Shown piece after piece: positions 54,343 through 63,264 of a stretch of 64,000 bases of DNA. Under the pieces are notes generated by a model, which saw only the letters and a program-made list of their open reading frames with translations, was not told the DNA's origin and did no database searches. A program made the position numbers and the translations under genes. Origin of the DNA: JBNJFY01 sp051747265 (lineage in GTDB: Bacteria > Bacteroidota > Rhodothermia > Balneolales > Balneolaceae); NCBI GenBank assembly GCA_051747265.1, contig JBNJFY010000001.1, forward strand, positions 186,001 through 250,000, given 5' to 3'. The stretch's first letter is position 1. Every line of letters begins with the position of its first letter.

Positions 54343-54981
54343 TTAGTTATGATACTGTGGAAATCCCTCAGGTGTATCTATAGAATCTTTGCGAAATACA
54401 CCATTTTCATACTCCACCAGATACCATTGATCATCTTCTGGTGAGTAAAAGTAATCTTTAAACCTGGCTAGCGAATCTACGCCCATCAGCTTCCGCGAAA
54501 ATTCACGTTTAATCTGAGGCATCAAGTCGATGTATTTGCTCACCCCGCCATAGGTCAATCCATTAGAAAAGGGACCATCCACATCCAAGACCGTAAACGG
54601 AATGGAATCATTCACCATAAAAAAGTATTCAAACTGAATAGTGGCACCGGCCGCTCGGCCAAACAGCCCTTCATCAATCACTTGCTCCACTTTCTTGGTG
54701 GGCGGGCCAAAAGCCTGTTGAAGACGGGCACGAAGCTCAATAGTAGGAATGCGATCAATGGTGGTGGGTTCATTTAACCCGTAGCCCGTCCAGTTGATAT
54801 TGTTGACATAATCAATGGAATCACGATACTCTTGGTAACTGAACTTTTCAAAGGCCGATTCCCTAAACAGCTCATTCTGCGCCTGACTGGTTACCGGCTG
54901 AAAGAATAAACCAATCCATAGGATCAGCCCGATCCATATAGCCCAGCGATGCTGACGTCCATCCCGATTCTTATTATCCAT
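54343..54981 (-). CDS. Exported protein of unknown function in the lepA-lepB operon
   Basis: The 212-residue protein begins with a charged stretch and a signal peptide (WAIWIGLILWIGLFFQPVTSQA). The mature part (FEKFSYQEYRDSIDYVNNIN, IQFEYFFMVNDSIPFTVLDV, DDQWYLVEYENGVFRKDS) has no motif that I can recognise. I chose the ATG at 54981; a TTG at 55029 would add 16 residues before the signal. It is between lepA and lepB, with gaps of about 50 and 35 bases, which suggests a role linked to secretion, by position only. Confidence 0.65.
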   Translation of the reverse strand: MDNKNRDGRQHRWAIWIGLILWIGLFFQPVTSQAQNELFRESAFEKFSYQEYRDSIDYVNNINWTGYGLNEPTTIDRIPTIELRARLQQAFGPPTKKVEQVIDEGLFGRAAGATIQFEYFFMVNDSIPFTVLDVDGPFSNGLTYGGVSKYIDLMPQIKREFSRKLMGVDSLARFKDYFYSPEDDQWYLVEYENGVFRKDSIDTPEGFPQYHN

Positions 54982-55031
54982 GATGGTTTCCTTGCTACTG
55001 TTCAAGAAGGTATTTAAAGTTGAGTTCAAAT

Positions 55032-56840
55032 CTACGAATCCTGATCCATTGACAACACTGCTAGAAACGCTTCCTGCGGCACGTCTACACTGCCCACCTG
55101 TTTCATGCGCTTCTTACCCTCTTTCTGTTTCTCCAACAACTTTCGCTTCCGGGAAATATCCCCACCGTAGCATTTAGCAGTTACATCTTTGCGAATAGCA
55201 CGGATGGTTTCGCGGGCAATCACCCGAGACCCGATGGCCGCCTGCACGGCCACTTCAAACTGCTGTTGTGGAATTAATTCTTTCAATTTCTGAGTCAGCT
55301 TTTTACCCATGTGGTAAGCTTTATCTCGATGAATTATGGTAGATAGAGCATCCACCGGATCACCATTGAGCAGAATATCCAAACGTACCAGATCCCCTTC
55401 GCGGTAGTCGATAAATTCGTAATCCAACGAAGCATACCCACGCGTACCACTCTTCAATCGGTCATAAAAATCGAAGACCACTTCAGCCATGGGCAGCTCA
55501 TAGGTGATCTCCACCCGGTTGTTCTGCATGAAGATCTGATTGATATACACGCCCCGTCGCTCTTGGCACAAGGTCATAATCGGTCCGATATAGTCCGCGG
55601 GCGTCAGAATGCTGGCCTTGATATACGGCTCATACACCTTTTCCACTTTGCCCGGATCCGGCATTTCACTGGGGTTATCCACCGTAACGCGCTTCAGCTC
55701 GCTGCGCTCTTCGAACTCCACTTCGTATTCTACGTTGGGCACCGTGGTGATAATATCGATATCAAATTCACGATCCAGCCGCTCTTGGACAATCTCCATG
55801 TGAAGCAATCCCAGGAACCCGGCCCGGAATCCAAATCCAAGCGCTTTGGAAGTTTCGGGCTGAAAACTGAGTGACGCATCATTCAATTGCAGTTTTTCTA
55901 AAGCCGATCGCAGATCTTCGAAATCATCGGAACTGGTTGGATAGATCCCGCTAAATACCATGGGCTTGGACTCCTGGTATCCGGGAATGGGTTCCGGCGC
56001 GGGGTCATCGGTCAAGGTTACCGTATCACCCACACGGGCATCTTGTAATGATTTCACCGACCCCACGATGTAGCCCACCTCACCGGCTTCCAGCTGGTCG
56101 GTTTTCACCTTTTCCAGTTGCAGATATCCGATCTCTTCGGCGTCATACTTTTTTCCCGTAGCCATAAAAGTGATGGCATCGCCTTGCTTCAAGGTCCCTT
56201 GCATGACACGCACATACACAATAGAGCCGCGATAGGTATTGAAAATGGAATCAAAAATCAGGGCTTTTAGGGGCTTATCCACTTCTTGTTTCGGAGCGGG
56301 AACCCGTTTTACAATGGCTTCCAGCAAGTCATCCACCCCCGCACCGGTCTTAGCGGATACTTCTAAAATTTCTTCGCGCTCACAGCCTAAAAAGTCGATA
56401 ATTTGTTGTGCAACCGCCTCTACATCGGCACCGGGGAGGTCAATTTTGTTGAGCACCGGAATAATCTCCAGCTCTTGGTCAATGGCCTGATACAGATTGG
56501 AAATAGTTTGCGCTTCCATCCCCTGAGCCGCATCTACAATCAACAAAGCGCCTTCGCAGGCTTTGAGCGCACGCGATACCTCATAGGCGAAATCAACGTG
56601 GCCGGGTGTATCGATCAAGTTAAAGACCACTTCCTCGCCATTGGGACGTTCATAGTCCATCTTAATGGCATGACTTTTAATAGTGATACCCCGTTCACGC
56701 TCCAGATCCATATCATCCAGGATCTGTTCCTGCATTTCGCGTTCCGTAATGGCGCCGGTTCGTTCTAACAGGCGATCTGCTAAAGTAGATTTACCGTGAT
56801 CGATATGAGCAATTATGCAAAAATTGCGGATGTTCTTCAT
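55032..56840 (-). CDS. lepA: Elongation factor 4 (LepA)
   Basis: The 602-residue translational GTPase has normal length. The G1 motif AHIDHGKSTLADRLL is near residue 11, the G3 DTPGHVDFAYEV near 76, and NKID near 131. The LepA-specific C-terminal domain contains ITYELPMAEVVFDFYDRLKS and RKRKLLEKQKEGKKRMKQVG. It remodels stalled ribosomes or helps initiation. It is the first gene of a lepA-hypothetical-lepB operon, an arrangement resembling the lepAB order of E. coli. Confidence 0.97.
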   Translation of the reverse strand: MKNIRNFCIIAHIDHGKSTLADRLLERTGAITEREMQEQILDDMDLERERGITIKSHAIKMDYERPNGEEVVFNLIDTPGHVDFAYEVSRALKACEGALLIVDAAQGMEAQTISNLYQAIDQELEIIPVLNKIDLPGADVEAVAQQIIDFLGCEREEILEVSAKTGAGVDDLLEAIVKRVPAPKQEVDKPLKALIFDSIFNTYRGSIVYVRVMQGTLKQGDAITFMATGKKYDAEEIGYLQLEKVKTDQLEAGEVGYIVGSVKSLQDARVGDTVTLTDDPAPEPIPGYQESKPMVFSGIYPTSSDDFEDLRSALEKLQLNDASLSFQPETSKALGFGFRAGFLGLLHMEIVQERLDREFDIDIITTVPNVEYEVEFEERSELKRVTVDNPSEMPDPGKVEKVYEPYIKASILTPADYIGPIMTLCQERRGVYINQIFMQNNRVEITYELPMAEVVFDFYDRLKSGTRGYASLDYEFIDYREGDLVRLDILLNGDPVDALSTIIHRDKAYHMGKKLTQKLKELIPQQQFEVAVQAAIGSRVIARETIRAIRKDVTAKCYGGDISRKRKLLEKQKEGKKRMKQVGSVDVPQEAFLAVLSMDQDS

Positions 56841-56980
56841 TCAGTTGTGTTGACCTAAGTGCGCAAATTCACTGTGCAAAAAGAATGGTTAAGATACACA
56901 ATAACGCAACTGATTGCATAATCTTTCATCTCAAACTGTTGGCCAATATACTCTAGCAATTTCAAATCTTATTTTGCCAT

Positions 56981-57016
56981 AAAAAAAAGCCACCAGATTT
57001 ACATCTTAGTGGCTTT
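56981..57016 (-). terminator. Terminator of the thiamine-binding-like gene
   Basis: On the minus strand AAAGCCAC/GTGGCTTT arms (GTGGCTTT at 57009-57016 and its partner at 56986-56993) with a 15-base loop are followed by U8. Confidence 0.85.
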
Positions 57017-57038
57017 ATAACTCGGAAACTAGTCTGCG

Positions 57039-57302
57039 CTACACGTTATCCTCCGTAATCGGACTCAACATTTCCACATGGAAACGGAATTTTACTCCTT
57101 CCATGGCCATGGTTTCATAAATCTCGCGCATCAAATCCAGAATATCGCTGTAATCACCGCGAACCGTAGTAGACAAATCATTGACTTCCATCTCTACATC
57201 ATTTTGAGCAGCCATTTCCAACAGCCGATCAATTTTCTCTTCAGGGTTTTCGGTGTACAGTGGGATAAAGGTAAATTGGGCGACCACTTTTGCTTTACTC
57301 AT
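57039..57302 (-). CDS. MTH1187/YkoF-type thiamine-binding protein
   Basis: The 87-residue protein belongs to the small ferredoxin-like MTH1187 family (VVAQFTFIPLYTENPEEKI, VNDLSTTVRGDYSDILDLMR). Structures of relatives show oligomers that bind thiamine or its precursor at the subunit interface. Full-length and single-gene here. It lies divergently from the histidine operon, with no thi gene nearby. Confidence 0.85.
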   Translation of the reverse strand: MSKAKVVAQFTFIPLYTENPEEKIDRLLEMAAQNDVEMEVNDLSTTVRGDYSDILDLMREIYETMAMEGVKFRFHVEMLSPITEDNV

Positions 57303-57507
57303 ACGTCGTGTAAATGGGTTTATTTAAATATTTAAAAAACAACTATGTGCATCCATTCAGCTGTGTTACAGCCGTCGACCAAATTAAGATAATATGATGT
57401 AAAAATTAAAATGTGGGAATTGATTAACATCCCCTCTCGTTACGGTGCATGAACTGCAAAAGGATGTAAATACAGGGTCAGCGGTGTTCATTTAAAACGA
57501 AAACTCA

Positions 57508-57515
57508 TATATTTG
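57508..57515 (+). promoter_or_regulatory. Bacteroidota-like promoter box of the his operon
   Basis: TATATTTG exactly matches the TAnnTTTG box at -7 in Bacteroidota promoters. It ends 5 bases before the leader ATG, so the transcript could be leaderless. No clear -33 TTG partner is visible. Confidence 0.45.
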
Positions 57516-57520
57516 CACCG

Positions 57521-57604
57521 ATGAAAAGCCAAAATCTATATCATTTCCATTCTATCCATCATGGTGACTCCCGTCACCATTGGCATCATCATATTATAGC
57601 GTAA
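57521..57604 (+). CDS. hisL: His operon leader peptide
   Basis: The 27-codon open frame, too short for routine gene calling, starts at ATG 57521 and ends at TAA 57602-57604. Nine of its 27 residues are His (in the pattern HFHSIHHGDSRHHWHHH), the signature of a ribosome-mediated attenuator that senses charged tRNA-His. It lies 82 bases upstream of hisG. The leader contains a perfect hairpin, ATGGTGAC/GTCACCAT at 57561-57580. Confidence 0.93.
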   Translation: MKSQNLYHFHSIHHGDSRHHWHHHIIA

Positions 57605-57660
57605 CCGCGCGTCCCATCCTTTTATGCCGTTATAGAACGGCGCTCACTTTCTTTATTACT
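57561..57660 (+). promoter_or_regulatory. His operon transcription attenuator
   Basis: Hairpin 1 (57561-57568 with 57573-57580) lies within the His codons. A second, GCCGTT-ATAG-AACGGC (57626-57641), is followed by a T-rich tract and looks like the terminator. GGCAT (57582-57586) can pair with ATGCC (57624-57628), which overlaps the left arm of the terminator, giving a candidate antiterminator when the ribosome stalls on the early His codons. The pairing scheme is my inference. Confidence 0.75.
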
Positions 57661-57685
57661 CAACAAAGATTTCATTTCTCTTATT

Positions 57686-58570
57686 ATGTCTATGAATGCC
57701 CAAAACAATGGCTCTACGCTACGTATTGCCGTACAGAAAAGTGGCCGTTTGACCGATAACACCCTGGAATTACTGGAAGGCGTTGGTCTTAAGTTTGATA
57801 ATTACAAACGTAGTCTGGTAGTCAAATGCCGTAATTTTGATGTAGAATTGCTGCTCATCCGTGATGACGATATCCCTGAATATGTACAAGATGGCGTTTG
57901 TGATCTTGGTTTTGTGGGGGCCAACGTAACTGCCGAGCGCGAAGCCGATGTCACTGTACTTCGGGATCTGGATTATGGCATCTGTCGACTCTCTATTGCG
58001 GCACCTAAAAATGGGGATATCTCCGAGGTGAGCGACTTGGAAGGCAAAACTATTGCTACCAGCTATCCGGTTTTAACCAAAAAATATTTGGCGGAACAAG
58101 GTATCACTGCTAAAACGGTGTATCTCTCTGGAGCCGTAGAAATCGCTCCCCGCCTGGAAGTGGCCGATGCTATTTGTGACTTGGTCTCCACCGGAAATAC
58201 GCTGAAAGCCAACGGATTGACCGAGCTAGAATCAATCTTCGATTCCGAAACGCAGTTGATCCGTACCAACCGGGAGCTATCCGAGAAAAAAGAAGAGCTG
58301 ATTAGTAAATTAATGCTGCGCATGGATGGACACCAAAAAGCCGAGCGCAGCCGCTATATTATGATGAATGCCCCGGAAGATGCTCTCGGTATGATCCGCG
58401 ATATCTTGCCCTCGCTAAAAAGTCCTACTATTGTACCTTTGGCGGATGAAGGGATGATCGCCATCCATACGGTGATTCCCATTGATCAATTTTGGGATGT
58501 GATGGAAAAACTGAAGGCCGAAGGGGCCAGCGGTATTGTGGTATTGCCTATTGAGAGTATGATTTTATAA
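57686..58570 (+). CDS. hisG: ATP phosphoribosyltransferase, long form
   Basis: The 294-residue enzyme commits the pathway by joining ATP and PRPP. It is the long form: a catalytic two-domain core (LRIAVQKSGRLTDNTLELLE; the PRPP-binding loop EVADAICDLVSTGNTLKANG near 160) plus a C-terminal ACT-like regulatory domain (from about residue 215) that binds histidine. Long HisG does not need HisZ. It is the first structural gene of hisGDCBH and is controlled by the upstream attenuator. Confidence 0.96.
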   Translation: MSMNAQNNGSTLRIAVQKSGRLTDNTLELLEGVGLKFDNYKRSLVVKCRNFDVELLLIRDDDIPEYVQDGVCDLGFVGANVTAEREADVTVLRDLDYGICRLSIAAPKNGDISEVSDLEGKTIATSYPVLTKKYLAEQGITAKTVYLSGAVEIAPRLEVADAICDLVSTGNTLKANGLTELESIFDSETQLIRTNRELSEKKEELISKLMLRMDGHQKAERSRYIMMNAPEDALGMIRDILPSLKSPTIVPLADEGMIAIHTVIPIDQFWDVMEKLKAEGASGIVVLPIESMIL

Positions 58571-58586
58571 GGAAGGAAGAGTCATT

Positions 58587-59897
58587 ATGAAGTTACGTCG
58601 CATTCAATATAATCAGCTGGATCCGGAAGCACTCCGGGCTTTGTATCAGCGTCCGCAAATGGAATCGGAAGCCTTGGCCGCGAAAGTGCGTTCCATCATC
58701 TCCGATGTCCGCGATCACGGTGATGAAGCGGTATTAAAACTCACCCGGCGGTTCGACTCTACCGAAGTGCACGATCTGCTACTGGAGCCGAACGAGGTCT
58801 CTATTCAGCTGGATCCGAAAGTACAGCAAGCCATTGATATCGCCTACGACAATATTCTACGCTTTCACCGCGCCCAGCGACCGCACCCGATTAAAGTAGA
58901 GACCATGCCCGGGGTGGAGTGTCGGCGGGTCAATCGCCCCATTCAGCGCGTGGGCTTATATGTGCCCGGTGGGACGGCGGTGCTTCCTTCCACCGCATTA
59001 ATGCTGGGGGTACCCGCACAGATCGCGGAGTGCTCTACGATTATCTTTGCGACCCCTCCACGTAAAGATGGATCCATTGCGCCTGAAATCATCTACATCG
59101 CGCAAAAAGTAGGTGCTCGATATATTCTGAAGGCAGGCGGTGCTCAAGCCATGGCTGCTATGGCGTACGGCACATCTACCATCCCTAAAGTGGACAAGCT
59201 GTTTGGACCAGGCAATCAATATGTTACCGAGGCCAAAATGCAGCTTCAAAACTCCGATGCTATGGTCAGCATCGACATGCCTGCCGGACCCTCGGAGGTA
59301 CTGGTTATGGCCGACCAACAGGCTGATCCCGATTTTGTGGCCGCCGATCTTCTCTCTCAAGCTGAACACGGTGCTGATAGCCAAGTGGTTCTGGTGGTGA
59401 CTCCAAATGTTGATCTGGATGCTATTGATGCGGCCATCAAGGAGCAATTATCGGATCTCCCCCGCGCTGATTACGCCCAGCAATCCCTTGCCAACGGCTA
59501 TGCTCTGATCGTGGATAACTGGAGTGATGGTATGCGCTTTTCCAACAACTATGCTCCCGAACACCTGATCATTAATACTCAAGAAGCCGAGCAACTGGCC
59601 GACCAGGTTCAAAACGCCGGTTCGGTGTTTATTGGACAATGGACGCCGGAAAGCGTGGGCGATTACGCTTCGGGGACCAATCATACGCTGCCCACCTTCG
59701 GCTATGCGCGCATGTACAGCGGGGTTTCCCTGGCCTCTTTTATGAAAAGTGTAACCATGCAGCGCATCACGCAAGAGGGACTGCAGAATATCGGATCCAC
59801 CGTGGAGACCCTGGCCGAACGCGAATCGCTGGATGCGCACAAACGGGCGGTTAGCATTCGGTTACAGAAACTCAACGCAACCAATCAGGGAGACTAA
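58587..59897 (+). CDS. hisD: Histidinol dehydrogenase
   Basis: The 436-residue NAD-dependent zinc enzyme does the final two oxidations of histidinol to histidine. Visible motifs are RVGLYVPGGTAVLPSTALML near 120, FGPGNQYVTEAKMQLQ near 208, IDMPAGPSEVLVMAD near 230, DLLSQAEHGADSQ near 253 (Gln and His zinc ligands) and NYAPEHLII near 318. It starts 16 bases after the hisG stop with a GGAAGGAAG ribosome-binding site. Confidence 0.97.
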   Translation: MKLRRIQYNQLDPEALRALYQRPQMESEALAAKVRSIISDVRDHGDEAVLKLTRRFDSTEVHDLLLEPNEVSIQLDPKVQQAIDIAYDNILRFHRAQRPHPIKVETMPGVECRRVNRPIQRVGLYVPGGTAVLPSTALMLGVPAQIAECSTIIFATPPRKDGSIAPEIIYIAQKVGARYILKAGGAQAMAAMAYGTSTIPKVDKLFGPGNQYVTEAKMQLQNSDAMVSIDMPAGPSEVLVMADQQADPDFVAADLLSQAEHGADSQVVLVVTPNVDLDAIDAAIKEQLSDLPRADYAQQSLANGYALIVDNWSDGMRFSNNYAPEHLIINTQEAEQLADQVQNAGSVFIGQWTPESVGDYASGTNHTLPTFGYARMYSGVSLASFMKSVTMQRITQEGLQNIGSTVETLAERESLDAHKRAVSIRLQKLNATNQGD

Positions 59898-59899
59898 TC

Positions 59900-60967
59900 A
59901 TGTCAGAATTTTCAATTGATGCCCTGGTGCGTCCCAATATCCGTGCGCTGAAGCCCTATAAAAGTGCCCGCGATTCGTTCGAAGAGGGTTTGCTGATGGA
60001 CGCCAATGAATTACCATCTCCCCCGGATATTGAAGAGCCGGATTTCGCTGCACTGGAGCTTAATCGATACCCCTCACCGCATCAGCGCAGTTTGCGCCAT
60101 CTCATTGCTCGTTTTCGAGGTATTTCGGAAGAGCAGGTGTTCGTGGGCGTAGGCAGCGATGAAGCCATTGATCTACTGCTTCGTATTTTTTGCCGGCCCG
60201 GCCAGGATCAGATCATGGTAACTCCACCTAGCTACGGTATGTACCAAGTGGTAGCGCATATTCACGATGTGGAAATATTGGAAGCTCCTTTGGATAAGGA
60301 TTTCCAACTGCATGCCGATCGGGTGATCCAACACCTGACTGATCGCACCAAGTTGATCTTTTTGTGCTCGCCCAACAATCCCACCGGTAATCTGCTGGAT
60401 CCGGTGGAAATAGAAAAAATCTTGCATGCAGCACCCGGTTTAGTGGTCATTGATGAAGCATATATCGACTTCGCGGATCAACCCTCCTGGGCTTCCCGCT
60501 TAAAAGAGTACGACAACTTGGTGGTCTTGCAAACCATGTCCAAATCTTTTGGTTTGGCGGGTATCCGGCTAGGTTGGGCGTTGGCTCAGCCCCAGGTTAT
60601 TGAATATATGATGCGAGTAAAAGCGCCTTACAATGTTAACAAGCTGACTTCAGCTACCGCCATATCTGCATTGCAAGATCGCATACCATCGGAGGAGCGT
60701 TTGAAATCGGTTCGGCATGAGCGTGAACGCCTGAGTAAAGCTCTCCAAAAGATTCCCGCTGTGAAGAAAGTTTACTCTTCTCATGCAAATTTCATCTTGT
60801 TCAAGATCCAAGATGCCTTATCAGTGTATCAACAACTTGCAGACCAGGGTATCATTATTCGCTACCGAGGCGACCTATTGCACTGTGAAGATTGTCTACG
60901 TACCAGCGTGGGAACGCCCGAGCAGAACAATCGGTTAATCGCAGCACTAAACCAACTTTCCTCATGA
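59900..60967 (+). CDS. hisC: Histidinol-phosphate aminotransferase
   Basis: The 355-residue PLP enzyme transaminates imidazole acetol phosphate with glutamate. The PLP Lys is in TMSKSFGLAGIRLGWA near 216, the NPTGN loop is in FLCSPNNPTGNLLDP near 152, and DEAYIDFA is near 185. The C-terminal RTSVGTPEQNNRLIAAL fits HisC. It starts 2 bases after the hisD stop and overlaps the next gene by ATGA. Confidence 0.96.
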   Translation: MSEFSIDALVRPNIRALKPYKSARDSFEEGLLMDANELPSPPDIEEPDFAALELNRYPSPHQRSLRHLIARFRGISEEQVFVGVGSDEAIDLLLRIFCRPGQDQIMVTPPSYGMYQVVAHIHDVEILEAPLDKDFQLHADRVIQHLTDRTKLIFLCSPNNPTGNLLDPVEIEKILHAAPGLVVIDEAYIDFADQPSWASRLKEYDNLVVLQTMSKSFGLAGIRLGWALAQPQVIEYMMRVKAPYNVNKLTSATAISALQDRIPSEERLKSVRHERERLSKALQKIPAVKKVYSSHANFILFKIQDALSVYQQLADQGIIIRYRGDLLHCEDCLRTSVGTPEQNNRLIAALNQLSS

Positions 60968-61863
60968 TACTAGCTATTCAACCATCGGCTTTATTTCCCA
61001 CTCCCAGCGATGTGATCATTCGTCGAGGTGCACTGCGTGCATTATCTCGATTACAAGCTGCCAATTTCACGCTCACTTTGCAGGATCCAGATGAATCCTT
61101 GTCAGATGAGATAATCAAATTGCTACAACAAGAAGGAATTGAGTGGGCGGAAACAGTGCAACCAGATTTCGTTATTGGGGGCAACGAGGATTCGTTATGG
61201 GCAGAAGAAGAAATAGTCGCCGATGATCAGAAGAAGTATTATGACAATTGGCAAAGCTTAGCTGATGGATTCATTTTCCCTCGACGCACGGTCCACATGG
61301 AGCGAAGCACCTCGGAAACCGATATTTCGGTGGATCTGAATATCGATGGATCCGGCCAAACCGACATCCAGACCGGGTTGGAATTTTTCGATCACATGCT
61401 GGATCAAATCGGCCGCCACGGGGATATGGATATCACTCTGCAGTGCGATGGTGATTTAGAAGTGGACGAGCATCACACTATTGAAGATGTGGCCATTGTC
61501 TTGGGTCAAGCTATCGCACAAGGATTGGGTGATAAACGTGGAATTGAGCGCTATGGGTTTGTGTTACCGATGGACGAAACGCGAGCCATGGTGGCCATCG
61601 ATTTTTCTGGACGACCATACCTGGTGTTCGAAGGCACCTTCAACCGTGAATATGTAGGCGATTTTCCCATGGAGATGGCTGAACATTTTTTCTATTCGTT
61701 GGCCATGCACTTGAAAGCCACGCTCCATATTTCCGTTCAAGGCCGTAACGATCATCATAAAATTGAAGCTTGTTTTAAAGGATTAGCGAAGGCGATTCGC
61801 ATGGCCAAACAACGCAAAGAATCAAATATAACTCGTATCCCTAGTTCAAAAGGTACACTTTAA
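60964..61863 (+). CDS. hisB: Imidazoleglycerol-phosphate dehydratase with a decayed N-terminal HAD domain
   Basis: The 299-residue protein has a complete dehydratase domain from about 108 (LEFFDHMLDQIGRHGDMDI, DEHHTIEDVAIVLGQA, EHFFYSLAMHLKATLHI). The first ~105 residues align with the histidinol-phosphatase (HAD) half of bifunctional HisB but lack catalysis: the DxDGT nucleophile motif is replaced by AIQPSALFP, the zinc-loop part is deleted, and the GDRATD motif is IGGNEDS. Only the dehydratase should be active. I chose the ATG at 60964 (ATGA overlap with hisC) over an upstream open extension to 60892. Confidence 0.93.
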   Translation: MILAIQPSALFPTPSDVIIRRGALRALSRLQAANFTLTLQDPDESLSDEIIKLLQQEGIEWAETVQPDFVIGGNEDSLWAEEEIVADDQKKYYDNWQSLADGFIFPRRTVHMERSTSETDISVDLNIDGSGQTDIQTGLEFFDHMLDQIGRHGDMDITLQCDGDLEVDEHHTIEDVAIVLGQAIAQGLGDKRGIERYGFVLPMDETRAMVAIDFSGRPYLVFEGTFNREYVGDFPMEMAEHFFYSLAMHLKATLHISVQGRNDHHKIEACFKGLAKAIRMAKQRKESNITRIPSSKGTL

Positions 61864-62462
61864 TGATTGCGATCATTGACTACAAAGCAGGTAATATTGC
61901 ATCCGTTTCTAACGCGCTCACCCGCCTGGATGCCCCTCATCAAGTGACCCATCAATTGGAGGAGTTGGAAGCGGCGGATGCTATCATTTTTCCGGGTGTG
62001 GGTCATGCTGAAAGTGCCATGCGCACCCTCCAAGAACACCAACTTGATAAGTGGCTGAAGCTGACCACCAAGCCGGTGCTGGGCATCTGTCTGGGGATGC
62101 AGCTATTTTATGAATCTTCGGAAGAGGGTGATTCTCAAGGTTTGGGAATAATCCCCGGACAGCTTCGCAAGTTCGACTCTTCGATATATAAAGTTCCACA
62201 CATGGGTTGGAATACTATTGACAAGATTAAAGACCATCCCATTTTAGATTCTATCAGCAGTGATCAGCACTTCTATCATGTGCACAGTTATTACGCTCCG
62301 GTCAATGAATTCACGGTAGCCAAGGGAAATTACATCACTGAATTTACGACCGTGGTAGCCAGAGATAATTATGTGGGCGTGCAATTTCATCCGGAAAAAT
62401 CGGGGCGGATTGGACAACTGTTGCTTCAAAATTTTCTTAAGATGACCCAACAACTGATATAG
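61863..62462 (+). CDS. hisH: Imidazole glycerol phosphate synthase, glutaminase subunit
   Basis: The 199-residue glutamine amidotransferase supplies ammonia to HisF. The catalytic triad is visible: Cys in VLGICLGMQLFYESSEEG near 80, His and Glu in NYVGVQFHPEKSG near 183. The oxyanion HMGWNTI segment is near 119. Its ATG overlaps the hisB stop (TAATG). The usual downstream hisA and hisF are not here; the operon ends. Confidence 0.96.
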   Translation: MIAIIDYKAGNIASVSNALTRLDAPHQVTHQLEELEAADAIIFPGVGHAESAMRTLQEHQLDKWLKLTTKPVLGICLGMQLFYESSEEGDSQGLGIIPGQLRKFDSSIYKVPHMGWNTIDKIKDHPILDSISSDQHFYHVHSYYAPVNEFTVAKGNYITEFTTVVARDNYVGVQFHPEKSGRIGQLLLQNFLKMTQQLI

Positions 62463-62600
62463 CGGATACAACCGTTTAAATCCATAACAGTCGCCATTCC
62501 AGCTTCTCTTTCAATTGTATCTGATTCTATCCGCCTCACCCAGATTGAAAAATCTGCTTTGTAGGGATTTGCCCCACCTAATGCTGCGAACATTTTTAAT

Positions 62601-62648
62601 TTGACCGTTCGTTCAATCTTTATAAATTGGTATTGAACACTCGGTCAA
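62601..62648 (+). promoter_or_regulatory. Tandem TetR-type operators
   Basis: Two 16-bp sites, TTGACCGTTCGTTCAA (62601-62616) and TTGAACACTCGGTCAA (62633-62648), each resemble the palindrome TTGACCGnnCGGTCAA and are nearly the inverse of each other. They overlap probable promoter boxes and lie 15-62 bases before the tetR-like ATG, so autorepression is likely. Confidence 0.75.
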
Positions 62649-62662
62649 TCTTAATAACTGTC

Positions 62663-63262
62663 ATGTCACCTCGCACCCCCGAACAACTGGAAGAGTTACG
62701 GCAACAGCGTCGTTCTGATATTATGGAGGCCGCTATCCAACTGTTTGCGCACCGTGGTTTTGAAGCCACCAGCATCTCGCAGATTGCCAAAAAAGCGGGC
62801 ATCTCCAAGGGATTGATCTACAACTATTTCGACGATAAGGAAGCCTTATTGGATGAACTGATTATGGGCTCCATTCAGAAATTGTCGTTTATGTTTGAAT
62901 CGCATGAGGTTACCGAGGAGACCGCCGCGGAGATTCTGAAAGCCTACTTGCTGGATATCAAAAATTCGGTGGAAGCGGAACCGGAATATTGGCGATTGTA
63001 TTCACAGATGGGGGTACAACTCATTGACCGAACGGAAGATTTGGAGAAACGCTTTGCTAATGAGTTAGAACAGTACAATAAGAATATGATGGTTATTCTG
63101 GGTTATCTTCAACCAGAAGTCCCCACGAAACGGGCGTTGGCCATGTTTAATGCCACCTTGGATGGGCTCATCCTGCATCAACTGATGAACCCTCATTTTC
63201 CCACCGATGATATCTATGAGCATTTTTATCAACAAATTACCGGATCCACATTAGAGGAGTGA
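62663..63262 (+). CDS. TetR/AcrR family transcriptional regulator
   Basis: The 199-residue repressor has the N-terminal helix-turn-helix IMEAAIQLFAHRGFEATSIS followed by QIAKKAGISKGLIYNYFDDK, and an all-helical ligand-binding domain. I chose the ATG at 62663, which starts after both operators; a TTG at 62627 would lie inside them. It ends 2 bases before the following outer membrane lipoprotein-sorting-like gene, so the two are probably one operon under the same operators, a common way to control an envelope export system. Confidence 0.92.
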   Translation: MSPRTPEQLEELRQQRRSDIMEAAIQLFAHRGFEATSISQIAKKAGISKGLIYNYFDDKEALLDELIMGSIQKLSFMFESHEVTEETAAEILKAYLLDIKNSVEAEPEYWRLYSQMGVQLIDRTEDLEKRFANELEQYNKNMMVILGYLQPEVPTKRALAMFNATLDGLILHQLMNPHFPTDDIYEHFYQQITGSTLEE

Positions 63263-63264
63263 TC

